Positions 17,248 to 25,245 of a stretch of 37,878 nucleotides of DNA are shown in pieces. The stretch's first letter is position 1. Every line of letters starts with the position of its first letter. Both the position numbers and the translations under genes were made by a program. Origin of the DNA: Akkermansiaceae bacterium (lineage in GTDB: Bacteria; Verrucomicrobiota; Verrucomicrobiia; Verrucomicrobiales; Akkermansiaceae); assembly GCA_026421245.1 (NCBI GenBank), contig JAPKDJ010000036.1, positions 1 to 37,878 of the forward strand, written 5' to 3'. The notes beneath the pieces were generated by a model. The model saw nothing but the letters and a program-made list of their open reading frames with translations. It searched no databases and was not told the origin of the DNA.

Positions 17248-17421
17248 CTATCGAAGCTCGCGATGGAGGGTGCGACGGTTGAGGAAAGGATTAAATTTCA
17301 CCTTCTCGAGACGACCTGGAGTACGAAGGCTCTTTTTGTTGCGGGTGCTGGTGTAACGGGAGGTGGGCTTGCCTTCGGCCTTGGCCTCAGTGCATTCCAG
17401 AATAATAATGTCGCGTGCCAT
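17248..17421 (-). CDS. rpmG: 50S ribosomal protein L33
   Basis: A 57-residue large-subunit protein starting at ATG 17421: [19 protein letters not shown], then [19 protein letters not shown] and [18 protein letters not shown]. The TSTRNK, PGRLE and [14 protein letters not shown] blocks are diagnostic. It has a single cysteine and lacks the paired CxxC motifs of the zinc-binding form, so it is a zinc-independent L33. It is first in the operon with rpsR. It is easily missed because of its short length. Confidence 0.95.
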   Translation of the reverse strand: MARDIIILECTEAKAEGKPTSRYTSTRNKKSLRTPGRLEKVKFNPFLNRRTLHRELR

Positions 17422-17451
17422 AATCTTGAAAAGTCGGAAATCGGGAAGCGG

Positions 17452-17479
17452 AAGCTATGAAAATCCTCCCTATCGTCAA
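17452..17479 (-). promoter_or_regulatory. Candidate sigma-70 promoter for rpmG-rpsR
   Basis: On the minus strand TTGACG (17479-17474) is followed after 16 bases by TAGCTT (17457-17452), about 30 bases upstream of the rpmG start. The -35 is strong and the -10 mediocre. No other good pair lies between rpmG and rho. Confidence 0.5.
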
Positions 17480-17786
17480 GGGAAAACCGAGGAAAGTTCA
17501 CCAATTCTGACATCTGAAAAAATCGTTGATTTTACGGGGTTTTCAGAACAGAGTCTTCCCAGTTGAAGGTTGTCGGCGGAAATCCCGCCGTTTCCATCGT
17601 TTCTTTTTTGAGAGATCCTCAACCTCTTACCACAGACCCACTCGGCGAATTTGCGCTCCGGTCATAAGGTGAGTTTCCCCGCAGGATCCCCCTCAATCAC
17701 TCGTGCCCTCTTTGGCTGGGTTTCCCGGATTTTCCAATCCGCCCATGCCATCAAGTTCACTTATTTCCAGATTTTTTGATATCCCT
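17480..17786. other. Upstream region of rho
   Basis: About 300 bases between the rpmG promoter and the preferred rho start. It may serve as a long rho leader, as rho is often autoregulated through its leader, but I see no clear hairpin ladder or promoter. In-frame GTG (17703) and ATG (17745) codons within it are alternative rho starts. Confidence 0.35.
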
Positions 17787-19202
17787 ATGATTCCACCTGA
17801 CTCTGATTCAGCGCACTCCGGAGGCCGACAGACCAACGATACAGGCAACGGCGACAACAACCAACGCCGTAACCGCAATCGAAACCGCAACCGTAACCGT
17901 AACCGCAATCGCAATCGCGACGGCAGCAATCGCGACGGCAGCAATCGCGACGGCAGCAATCGCGACGGCAGCAATCGCGACGGAGGCAGTAGTGACGGAG
18001 GCAGGCAGAGGCAGGGTCGGGTCCGGGGCTACGGTCCGCGCGATGAATCTCGTGAGCGAAAGCCCTTTGAATTCACCGGAGATCCTGTCGATGTCGATGG
18101 TCTTTTTGAAATCGCCCCCAAGGGGTTTGGTTTCCTTCGAAAGCCCGACCAAAACTTCGAACAACGCAAGGAAGATGTTTTCGTCCCTCCCGATCTCACC
18201 CGTAAACATGGCCTTCGGCCGGGCGTTTGGATCAAGGGAGTCGCCAGGGACAGCACCCGGGGGGCGCAAATGATCGAGATCACCTCTATAAACGGTCAAA
18301 AACCTGAGGACGCCCGCAAACTTCCGGCTTTCGAGGAACTCAAAGCAGTCAATCCGAACAAACAGATCGGTTTCGAAACCACCCCCGACCGCTTCACGAC
18401 CCGCGTCGTTGATCTCATGTCTCCCGTTGGGCGTGGCCAAAGAGGCCTCATTGTCTCCCCTCCCCGCTCGGGAAAAACCACCTTCCTGATGCATATGGCA
18501 GAAGCGGTCCAGGAGCGACACGAAGAACATATTCATCTTATGATTCTTTTGGTCGATGAGCGACCGGAAGAGGTCACCGAATTCCGTCGCCAACTTCCCG
18601 ATGCTGAAATTTACGCAAGCTCGAACGACGAATCACCCCGGAACCACTGCCGCTTGGCTGAGCTCTGTGTCGAGCGGGCAAAGCGCCTCGTTGAAGCCGG
18701 TCAGCACGTTTTCATTCTGATGGATTCCATCACTCGGCTCGCCCGCGCTTACAATAATAACATGGGCGGCCAAAAAGAGAGCAGAGGTCGAGGCTATCAG
18801 TCCGGAGGAATCGTAGCTGGAGCACTGGAGATGCCTCGTCGACTTTTTGCAGCGGCTCGTAATACCCGCGAAGCCGGCTCACTGACGATCATCGCCACTG
18901 CCCTGATTCAAACCAATTCCAAGGCAGACGAAGCCATCTTCCAGGAATTTAAAGGAACCGGCAACATGGAGCTCGTTCTTGATCGCCGCATTGCCGAGCA
19001 CTACGTTTATCCGGCTGCCGACATCTTCAAGTCAGGTACCCGCCGGGAAGAATTGATCCTTCCCGAAATGACTCTCAAAAAGCTCTACATGGTGAGGCGA
19101 GGCCTTGCCGGACACAAACCAGTAGAGGCGATGGAACGCTTACTTTTCTTCATGAAAAAGTTTCCGAGCAACGCTCAAATGCTTTTGGAGATAAAAGGTT
19201 AG
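17787..19202 (+). CDS. rho: Transcription termination factor Rho
   Basis: A hexameric RNA-dependent ATPase that ends transcription. The RNA-binding OB fold is at DVDGLFEIAPKGFGFLRKP with KEDVFVPPDLTRK. ATPase motifs: Walker A SPPRSGKTTFLMHMA (about residue 225-240), Walker B MILLVDERPEEVTEF, Q-loop MDSITRLARAYN and R-loop FKGTGNMELVLDR. Ahead of the core is a low-complexity basic arm: about eight Asn-Arg dipeptides, then about four repeats of Arg-Asp-Gly-Ser-Asn, encoded by near-exact 6- and 15-base DNA repeats. Arg/Asn-rich N-terminal arms are known in Rho of several phyla and add RNA affinity. At 471 residues it is longer than E. coli Rho (419) because of this arm. The start is uncertain: ATG 17787 is preferred, with ATG 17745 or GTG 17703 possible. 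Confidence 0.95.
   Translation: MIPPDSDSAHSGGRQTNDTGNGDNNQRRNRNRNRNRNRNRNRNRDGSNRDGSNRDGSNRDGSNRDGGSSDGGRQRQGRVRGYGPRDESRERKPFEFTGDPVDVDGLFEIAPKGFGFLRKPDQNFEQRKEDVFVPPDLTRKHGLRPGVWIKGVARDSTRGAQMIEITSINGQKPEDARKLPAFEELKAVNPNKQIGFETTPDRFTTRVVDLMSPVGRGQRGLIVSPPRSGKTTFLMHMAEAVQERHEEHIHLMILLVDERPEEVTEFRRQLPDAEIYASSNDESPRNHCRLAELCVERAKRLVEAGQHVFILMDSITRLARAYNNNMGGQKESRGRGYQSGGIVAGALEMPRRLFAAARNTREAGSLTIIATALIQTNSKADEAIFQEFKGTGNMELVLDRRIAEHYVYPAADIFKSGTRREELILPEMTLKKLYMVRRGLAGHKPVEAMERLLFFMKKFPSNAQMLLEIKG
17866..17985 (+). repeat. Simple repeats encoding the Rho N-terminal arm
   Basis: Six-base repeats of the form AACCGN/AATCGN (Asn-Arg codons) are followed by four near-identical 15-base units, CGGCAGCAATCGCGA. 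Reading frame is kept because unit lengths are multiples of three, so the number of units could vary between strains without breaking rho. Confidence 0.85.
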
Positions 19203-19280
19203 ATTTCTTGTCAAAAGAGGTGGTGATCACAGCCCCATGCTGATAGAACTTAGGTAAGGTATTTTTTACCGCAGTTCATT

Positions 19281-19877
19281 ATGCAAACAATAAACGCAAA
19301 CCCAAACATCACCGTGACCGTGCGTCACGAAGACGTCACTGATTCCCTCCGGCAATACGCCATGGAGAAGATCAGCGGAATTCACTTGGATTACCCGCGC
19401 ATCATCGAGGCCAAGGCCATACTTGATGTCGAAGGAAGTCGCCGGCATAAGGCCGAAATCATCCTTTTTTGTGCAAACCATATCGTGATCGATGCCTCCT
19501 CCGAAACCGAGGACATGTACAAAAGCATCGACTTTACCATCGATAAAATCACCCGCCGCATGCGGAAGCATAAAACACGTCTCCTGAAACGTCGCACACC
19601 ACGTCAGGAAGAAAGCATCCGCTACCTAGATGAGCGAAACTATCGGGCTGACTTCCTCGACAACCTTCCCGACGAAGTCAACGAAGCTGAAGAGCCAGAG
19701 CCCTTCTTCGTGCACAAGGAATCCTTTAGCCTGCGACGGCTTTTCAAGGAAGAGGCAGTCCTGGAACTCGATCTCACCGAACATCCGTTCGTGATCTTCA
19801 AAAATGCCCGCCGCGACGTCACTTCCATCGTGTGGCGCAAACCGGATGGAGATTACGGCATGGTCGATATTTCCTGA
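19281..19877 (+). CDS. hpf: Ribosome hibernation promoting factor, long form
   Basis: A 198-residue protein that binds the 30S decoding site and pairs ribosomes into inactive 100S dimers in stationary phase. The N-terminal domain (about 1-105) starts ITVTVRHEDVTDSLRQYAME and includes HKAEIILFCANHIVIDAS and DMYKSIDFTIDKITRRMRKH. After an acidic linker comes the long-form dimerisation domain (about 140-198): LDLTEHPFVIFKNARRDVTS with ending DGDYGMVDIS. The length fits the long HPF class, which alone is enough for dimerisation. It lies 78 bases after rho on the same strand and converges with the OsmC-like gene. Confidence 0.93.
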   Translation: MQTINANPNITVTVRHEDVTDSLRQYAMEKISGIHLDYPRIIEAKAILDVEGSRRHKAEIILFCANHIVIDASSETEDMYKSIDFTIDKITRRMRKHKTRLLKRRTPRQEESIRYLDERNYRADFLDNLPDEVNEAEEPEPFFVHKESFSLRRLFKEEAVLELDLTEHPFVIFKNARRDVTSIVWRKPDGDYGMVDIS

Positions 19878-19893
19878 AATAAAACTCTGATAC

Positions 19894-20352
19894 TCATGAG
19901 CCAGTCCATCCCGCGTCTTGCGGGTGGGCTGGCGCAGCCGTTTCCGGCTCCCAATGCCAGGTCATATTCACTTGAATCTCCGGGTGAATGCTGTGTTGAA
20001 CCGGACAACTTAGAGCAGCACTCTGAAAGATCTTCTTGTCTGGATGCGCCTCATTTAGAGGCATAAAGACCTCCACCCATAACTTTGCGATTCGTCGGGG
20101 AAGATCTGCGGAGATTTCTTTTTTCACGATCACGCGCATTCCGCGAACCTCGATGTTTTTGTGGCGTGCGGTAATCCCGATGATTGTCGCCATGCAAGTT
20201 CCCAAAGCGGTGGCAACAAGATCGGTCGGAGAAAAGCTCTCTCCGCGCCCCAGATTGTCCACCGGCGCATCAGTCTCAATCTTTGTGCCCGAGGGCATGT
20301 GCTGGGAGCTGCATCTCAGCTGACCTTCGTAATCAATTTGAATCTCTACCAT
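19894..20352 (-). CDS. OsmC/Ohr-family peroxiredoxin-like protein
   Basis: A 152-residue cytoplasmic protein. OsmC/Ohr proteins reduce organic hydroperoxides using two cysteines; here these are in ALGTCMATIIG and LSCPVQHSIHPE. Other blocks: GGE-type segment NLGRGESFSPTDLVATAL, then RGMRVIVKKEISADLPRRI. The sequence is closer to the general OsmC/YhfA-like branch than to Ohr. The ATG at 20352 (MVEIQIDYEGQ) lies inside the end of the kinase gene, overlapping it by 20 bases in another frame, so translation is probably coupled. Placing a redox enzyme behind a sigma factor and kinase suggests a stress role, but this is inference. Confidence 0.9.
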   Translation of the reverse strand: MVEIQIDYEGQLRCSSQHMPSGTKIETDAPVDNLGRGESFSPTDLVATALGTCMATIIGITARHKNIEVRGMRVIVKKEISADLPRRIAKLWVEVFMPLNEAHPDKKIFQSAALSCPVQHSIHPEIQVNMTWHWEPETAAPAHPQDAGWTGS

Positions 20353-22921
20353 CGCTCTCTTCGTTTTCGTCGGACTCTTTCTGCCCACCGTCATGGTCCT
20401 TGGCAAGCACGACTCGAAAGCCATAGCCCTCTTCCCTCGAATTCACATCCGCAGCATAACGAGACCGGGATTCGAGATGAGATTTACTAAAGGTGTTCCA
20501 GCCCCCTCCTCGAAGAACCCCAACCGTATCATCTCCGGGATAGAAATCTGAAATCCACTCGTGGACATTCCCCCCAAGATCAAAAAGCCCAAAGATGTTT
20601 TTAGTGAACTCCCCAACCGGAGCCAGCCTGATAAAGCCATCCTCATAACCGGAGATGGTCCGGTCGGATAAATCAATTGCAGTAACGTCAGCATAGTTAC
20701 CCGCACCAGAAATCGGTGGGAATTCCTCTCCCCATGGGTAGACACCCGTATTGAGGGCCTCGTTTTCACGTTCCGCCAGAGTCTCCCCAACTTCGATCAG
20801 TCCTACCATCAGGCTCCACTCACGGTCGGTGGGCAGACGATAACGAAAGTCCTCCGTGATCAGGTTGACACGCTCCTTTTTTGTAAGCCACTCACAAAAT
20901 GCCTCGCTCTCAGCCCGAGTCACACCTGCCACCGGAACAAGCGGATCCTGATCGAGAAGCACCTCCCCCAGCTTCTGTTTCTTCGCCTCCAAAAAAGCCC
21001 TGTAATCTCTGGACCGGGTCTCCCAAGCCGAGACCATCAGGTCATCTCCCAATGGTTCCAGAACCATTTCGAGACTGTTAACCCAACGTTTTCCAGGCTC
21101 ATGACTATTATCGTCCGGGAGAGAGAAGATTTCATTGATATTCCCAGTATCAGGAAGATTGAAAGTCACCTCCTTGCTCTCTCTCCCGCCCAGAACAAAC
21201 TTAAATTCATACTTTCCCGGAGGAACGTTATCTTCGCGATAAGGAGTCACACCAATAGAGACCCCGTCAATATAGACGTATGCCCCAGTTGGCACCGTAT
21301 CGACGCTGATCATTCCATATGGAATGGGACGAACCAGACAGAAAAACGGTCTGAGAATCTTACCGTTCTTTTTTGTCGTATCAGGAAGCTTATTTTCCAG
21401 AAACCTGAGATCGTAGTCCGCGATGATCTGCCGGTTCATCTTCGGATATTGCTCGGAATACTCTGTGAAATACCCCTCTCTCACACACTTATTCATCAAC
21501 CACTGGGCATACTCGTCGGCCCACTCTCTTGGCACAGCCACGATCTTTTTTTCACCATGCTCGAAGACGATCGGTTGGAGTTTTTTCTTGGTCTCCTCCA
21601 GGAAGTTCCTCCAATCCAGCTCCGAAACATGCTCCGTGGAAACATGCTGGTCTCCATCCTCTCCATGGGGATGAAAAGTATTGCCTAGGGCATCCTTCCA
21701 AGGCTCGCCCTCTTTCGGAGGCGAGAACAAGGGCAGGGTCTCCTTGATCAACATCACCTGGCGACCGTTATCCCGCACCTCGTGGGAAACCTCAAGCTCC
21801 CGATACCCGGGTGCCCTGAGAGAGAATCTCAACAGCGTTCCGATCTGCTGATTCAAGAGATTAGCCGGCGTGATGCCCACAATCTCACCTTCCAAATTCA
21901 ACACTTCAGCTCCTTCCGGATCCGTTAAAACCTTTACCATCACATACCGCACCGGCAGAGGCTCACGCTTCCCCTCAATGATGTAAGTTCCCCAGGTATT
22001 CTCAACCCAGATCTGACTTGCAAAGAGACTAACAAGCGCCATCAGCGCAAATCCAATCTTCACCACAACCGGAACCTTTTTCACCGCCGCTTTCCCTTCC
22101 TGCAAACGGCTCAGGTAGTCGGCCAACTCATGACCGCTTTTTATTTTTCGTTTCGAAATCCTGGGGTCGCAGATATCGCAAATCAGGCGATTGAGGCGGA
22201 TCCACTTCTTTCGGTGGTCATCCCCGGGCCCCTTGTCAGGCAACTCGGGAAACTGGAGTCGATCCATGCCCGTCGCCATCTCGTAGAGAACCTTCCCCAG
22301 ACTATAGATATCAGCCTCTGCTGATCCGGGCCCTTCTGGAGGCACAAACCCCTCGGTCCCCACGAATGTCCGCTGGTCTTTTGCCGCGACCAGACCAATG
22401 TCAGCCAGCTTCGCCTTTCCGTCGACAAAGATCACGTTCGAGGGCTTCACATCCCGATGGCTCAAACCACGCTGATGCAATTCTTCGAGCGCCTCGGCAA
22501 GGCGTCGACCTGTATCGATGCAAAATTCTGTCGGGAGCGGCGAACCGCTCGCCCGAAGCATGTCCGTCCGTAAAGTTCGAGGCTCATACTCAACCGGATT
22601 GATGGCTCCCTCTTCATGGGCGTCATCGCCCAATTCCATCACATAGTAGTAAAACTCCGATTGGTCATCGCTTCGTCCCACGTGAAGGATATTCACAAAA
22701 CCCCGGTGGTCCCGGGAAATCGGCTCGAATCGGAGAATTCCTTCAAATTCCCGCTCAAAGGTCCGTTCATCAGAAAAATCCTCCCGATAGACAAACTTCA
22801 CCGCCCTCATCGCCCCCGTCACACCGCGAGCCAACCACACTTCACCATAAGCTCCGCCTCCGATCTTACGGAGGACTTCATGATCCGGGATCAACGGGTC
22901 AGGCCTAATCTTTTTTTGCAT
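20333..22921 (-). CDS. Transmembrane Ser/Thr protein kinase with PEGA and SUMF1-like domains
   Basis: An 862-residue signalling protein. The kinase domain (about 14-275) has P-loop GGGAYGEVW (21-29), Lys42 in AVKF, HRDVKPSN (155-162) and DIG (174-176) in place of DFG; the activation loop ends FVPPEGPGS. A single membrane helix follows at about 284-304. The outer part has two PEGA-type segments (about 325-390, DPEGAEVLNLEGEIVG; about 535-590, VPTGAYVYIDGVSIGVTPY). The C-terminus is a formylglycine-synthase-like (SUMF1) domain (about 620-845: YRLPTDREW, YPWGEEFPP, FGLFDLGGNVHEWISDF, RGGGWNTFSKSHL, YGFRVVLA). I see no cysteine pair where true formylglycine synthases have theirs, so this domain probably binds a ligand. 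It starts inside the sigma gene (17-base overlap) and overlaps the OsmC-like start. Confidence 0.92.
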   Translation of the reverse strand: MQKKIRPDPLIPDHEVLRKIGGGAYGEVWLARGVTGAMRAVKFVYREDFSDERTFEREFEGILRFEPISRDHRGFVNILHVGRSDDQSEFYYYVMELGDDAHEEGAINPVEYEPRTLRTDMLRASGSPLPTEFCIDTGRRLAEALEELHQRGLSHRDVKPSNVIFVDGKAKLADIGLVAAKDQRTFVGTEGFVPPEGPGSAEADIYSLGKVLYEMATGMDRLQFPELPDKGPGDDHRKKWIRLNRLICDICDPRISKRKIKSGHELADYLSRLQEGKAAVKKVPVVVKIGFALMALVSLFASQIWVENTWGTYIIEGKREPLPVRYVMVKVLTDPEGAEVLNLEGEIVGITPANLLNQQIGTLLRFSLRAPGYRELEVSHEVRDNGRQVMLIKETLPLFSPPKEGEPWKDALGNTFHPHGEDGDQHVSTEHVSELDWRNFLEETKKKLQPIVFEHGEKKIVAVPREWADEYAQWLMNKCVREGYFTEYSEQYPKMNRQIIADYDLRFLENKLPDTTKKNGKILRPFFCLVRPIPYGMISVDTVPTGAYVYIDGVSIGVTPYREDNVPPGKYEFKFVLGGRESKEVTFNLPDTGNINEIFSLPDDNSHEPGKRWVNSLEMVLEPLGDDLMVSAWETRSRDYRAFLEAKKQKLGEVLLDQDPLVPVAGVTRAESEAFCEWLTKKERVNLITEDFRYRLPTDREWSLMVGLIEVGETLAERENEALNTGVYPWGEEFPPISGAGNYADVTAIDLSDRTISGYEDGFIRLAPVGEFTKNIFGLFDLGGNVHEWISDFYPGDDTVGVLRGGGWNTFSKSHLESRSRYAADVNSREEGYGFRVVLAKDHDGGQKESDENEESDGRDSN

Positions 22922-23594
22922 CCTTCTCGAGCTTCACCAATTCCTTCTTCAGAACGGAACCTACGCGATGCTTGGCGAGATAAACCTGAGCCATACTCAC
23001 CCCGAGGTGGTCCTGAACTTTCTTGGCATCCCACTGCTTCACCACGTAATAATCGAAAATTTGGTATTGTTTCGGAGAGACTTGGGCTTTCACCTTCGTC
23101 AACGCCATGTCTGCGACATTTTTTTTCCATTCCACATCCCACATTCTCTCTAGCAAATCACCCTTGGGATCTTCGAATCGATCAATAATCGCCGTCTTCC
23201 GATCATCCTCCCATCCTCCCCCCGGCATCGCGGTATCCTTCTTACGCTTTCGAAACTGATCGTTGATCCTCCAACGGGTCATGTTCATCAGCCAAGTCTT
23301 AAACGAGCCCTGATTGGGATCGTAGAGATTCTTCTTACTCTGTTTGGCAATGGAGAGAATCGTCTCTTGAACCGTGTCAAACGCTTCATCATGACGAAGT
23401 CCAGCCTTGATTCCCACCGAATAGATCAGCTTCCAGTAAGTCTGGTAGAATTCATCCCAAGTTCGTTGATCTTCCCAGTTTTCAAGACGGGCAATCAGGC
23501 TCTTTCGCGTCTTGGCGTACCCTTTTGTGAGATCCACTGCCTTATCGTCTTTTTTTGCCTTCTTCTTCGGTGGGTCTTTCCTTTCGCGAGCCAT
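22905..23594 (-). CDS. ECF-type RNA polymerase sigma factor
   Basis: A 229-residue sigma factor with a basic N-terminal arm (MARERKDPPKKKAKK). Region 2 covers about 45-130: WDEFYQTYWKLIYSVGIKAG, DEAFDTVQETILSIAKQ, GSFKTWLMNMTRWRINDQF. Region 4 is near 165-222: VSPKQYQIFDYYVVKQWDAK, then VQDHLGVSMAQVYLAKHRVG as the DNA-recognition helix. Sigma factors of this shape next to Ser/Thr kinases are common in Planctomycetes and Verrucomicrobia; the kinase may control the sigma factor in place of a classical anti-sigma factor, for which no gene is seen here. The ATG at 23594 is preferred; an upstream extension to 23741 looks non-coding. It overlaps the kinase start by 17 bases. Confidence 0.9.
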   Translation of the reverse strand: MARERKDPPKKKAKKDDKAVDLTKGYAKTRKSLIARLENWEDQRTWDEFYQTYWKLIYSVGIKAGLRHDEAFDTVQETILSIAKQSKKNLYDPNQGSFKTWLMNMTRWRINDQFRKRKKDTAMPGGGWEDDRKTAIIDRFEDPKGDLLERMWDVEWKKNVADMALTKVKAQVSPKQYQIFDYYVVKQWDAKKVQDHLGVSMAQVYLAKHRVGSVLKKELVKLEKDAKKD

Positions 23595-23805
23595 TGGTTG
23601 GACTATAGCTAACCCATCTTCACCCGAAAGTCTTTCCTCAGTTTTAAGAAAAACCCTTGAGAGATGATAGTCACAATATCTTAACCATCGAGGATTTTGT
23701 TGCACCGCCCCTTTCTTCCACAATAATCTTATCCAACACATCTGTTAGCCCCTCACCGTTGTTCCCCGCTTTGCCGGCCAGGGACCAGCCTAACTATCTG
23801 CGACT

Positions 23806-24084
23806 ATGACCCCCTCTCCGCTGAACTCCCCTCAGCATGTTGAAAGGATCCGTGAGATCCTGATCGGAAGAGACCTTCAACAAATGCATGATCGCATCTC
23901 CCGTATTGAGGAAACTCCCCGCGCGATGGCCTCTCCAGGCCTCCAGGAAGCACTTCCCAGCCTTCTCAATGAAGACACCACAGCGAACTTAAGAGCCGCT
24001 TTACCCGACTCGCCAGCGCTGCCATGGCTGACGCGAGCGATCAAAAACTCAACGAAGGATTCCTGCTCTAGTCCACAGATTTGA
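23806..24084 (+). CDS. Small hypothetical protein upstream of a proline-rich partner
   Basis: A 92-residue protein of unknown function starting at ATG 23806. The N-terminal half looks like an amphipathic helix or short coiled coil (VERIREILIGRDLQQMHDRI, then SRIEETPRAM). The rest is polar with no motif I recognise and no signal peptide. Its stop overlaps the region of a possible TTG start of the next gene, and the next ATG lies 14 bases downstream, so the two are probably translated together. It diverges from the sigma-factor operon. Confidence 0.6.
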   Translation: MTPSPLNSPQHVERIREILIGRDLQQMHDRISRIEETPRAMASPGLQEALPSLLNEDTTANLRAALPDSPALPWLTRAIKNSTKDSCSSPQI

Positions 24085-24098
24085 ATTCTCCCCCTCAA

Positions 24099-25133
24099 AT
24101 GACACCCCCCCAGATCAGCACCCTCGAACATCTCGAACGACGCACCTCCTTGCCCGGAATTGCCGAACTTCTCTCGGGGAATTCCATGCCTTCCGAATCA
24201 ACTTCATCTGAATCGCAAGCCCCAAGACCTGCTTTCACGACAGAGATCCCTGCCACCCTCAACGCCCACTACCCGCCTGCCTCCACCCGTCAGGTTCCTG
24301 CACCCGGGGCCCTGCGCGATGCCGACTCCTCTGCGATGAACGAGCCTCCTGTCGCCATGCCTGCACCGGTCATCGCCCCATCTCAAAAGGAGCCTTCATT
24401 CGCCCAACCCATTCCTGACTCTGAGATCGGTGCAGGCACGCCTCCTCCGATCGAAAACAAATCGGGGGAAACAAAGCCGGCCGAAGCCCCCCACGAAGCC
24501 CTCCTTCCGATCGTTGAAACCTCTCTTGAAAAAGCTCTTTACGCGCCCAAGACCGACCTTCACATGTCTCTGGAGCCCATGCTCCGCGCCACCGTCCGCC
24601 GCGCAATCGCCGAGCAGATGCACACCATGCATTATTTCGGAAAAATTAGCGTTTTTGACCGCTTTGTCTGGCGTCTCAAGGCCCTTTTCACCAGTCGCAC
24701 CTATGACGATATCGTCTTCGATCACACCCATCGTTATCACGTTGAGGAAGTCTATCTTCTCCGCTATGAATCCAACTCACTCATTTCTTACGCCAGCCAC
24801 GATCCCTCGAGGCACTCGGCTCCGCGTAAAATCAAATACGACCTCAGCCGTTTGGTTGACGAACTCAAGGATCAAGACGGCGATCTCCGCAAAAGCTTCG
24901 AACTGCCCAACCGTAACACTGCGGTGGTCCGCGGTGGGGAAAACTGCTTTCTCCTTGCTTGCGTCCGAGGTCCTATCAATGCCCTTGTCCGCGCTGACCT
25001 CGACTACGTCCTCACCCAGGTCGAACAACGTTTCGGCGAACGCCTCCGCGATCAGGAGCAACACTTCGTCCATGTTATCCAGCCACTTCTCGAGGGTTGC
25101 CTCCTCATCCAGTCGCCTCCCGCGCCTCGCTAG
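24099..25133 (+). CDS. Hypothetical protein with proline-rich arm and conserved C-terminal half
   Basis: About 344 residues, unrecognised. The first half (about 1-150) is low-complexity, rich in Pro, Ser, Ala and Glu, and probably disordered. The second half is ordered-looking: MLRATVRRAIAEQMHTMHYF, then FDRFVWRLKALFTSRTYDDI, YHVEEVYLLRYESNSLISYA and VTQVEQ-like ending QRFGERLRDQEQHF. It has no membrane helix or signal peptide. The block VYLLRYESNSLISY vaguely recalls sensory-domain beta strands, but I would not name a domain. The ATG at 24099 is preferred; a TTG at 24081 overlapping the previous stop would add six residues. A 15-base-stem hairpin follows the stop. It is probably an operon with the 92-residue gene. 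Confidence 0.7.
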   Translation: MTPPQISTLEHLERRTSLPGIAELLSGNSMPSESTSSESQAPRPAFTTEIPATLNAHYPPASTRQVPAPGALRDADSSAMNEPPVAMPAPVIAPSQKEPSFAQPIPDSEIGAGTPPPIENKSGETKPAEAPHEALLPIVETSLEKALYAPKTDLHMSLEPMLRATVRRAIAEQMHTMHYFGKISVFDRFVWRLKALFTSRTYDDIVFDHTHRYHVEEVYLLRYESNSLISYASHDPSRHSAPRKIKYDLSRLVDELKDQDGDLRKSFELPNRNTAVVRGGENCFLLACVRGPINALVRADLDYVLTQVEQRFGERLRDQEQHFVHVIQPLLEGCLLIQSPPAPR

Positions 25134-25135
25134 GA

Positions 25136-25168
25136 GAAAGAGTTACCATTGGAAATGGTAACTCTTTC
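25136..25168 (+). terminator. Long hairpin after the hypothetical operon
   Basis: A perfect 15-base stem (25136-25150 pairing with 25154-25168) with a three-base loop. There is no T tract after it, only TTTC inside the stem and CCCC after, so termination would be weak or Rho-assisted. It begins 3 bases after the stop codon. Confidence 0.6.
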
Positions 25169-25245
25169 CCCGAACTCTTTCCTCTCGAAAAGTATTTCCG
25201 AAACTCGGCACTGACAAACCCTCTTTCGTCCCTACAATCCACTTT

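Noticed and set aside
17866-17985. Repeats in rho as a CRISPR-like array
   Set aside because: Units are 6 and 15 bases with no spacers and keep the reading frame of a core gene.
17808-18593. 261-codon minus-strand frame inside rho
   Set aside because: Its Ala-Val repeats are the antisense of the Asn-Arg and Arg-Asp-Gly repeats of Rho.
20333-22921. SUMF1-like part as an active formylglycine-generating enzyme
   Set aside because: No cysteines at the active-site position, and no sulfatase gene nearby.
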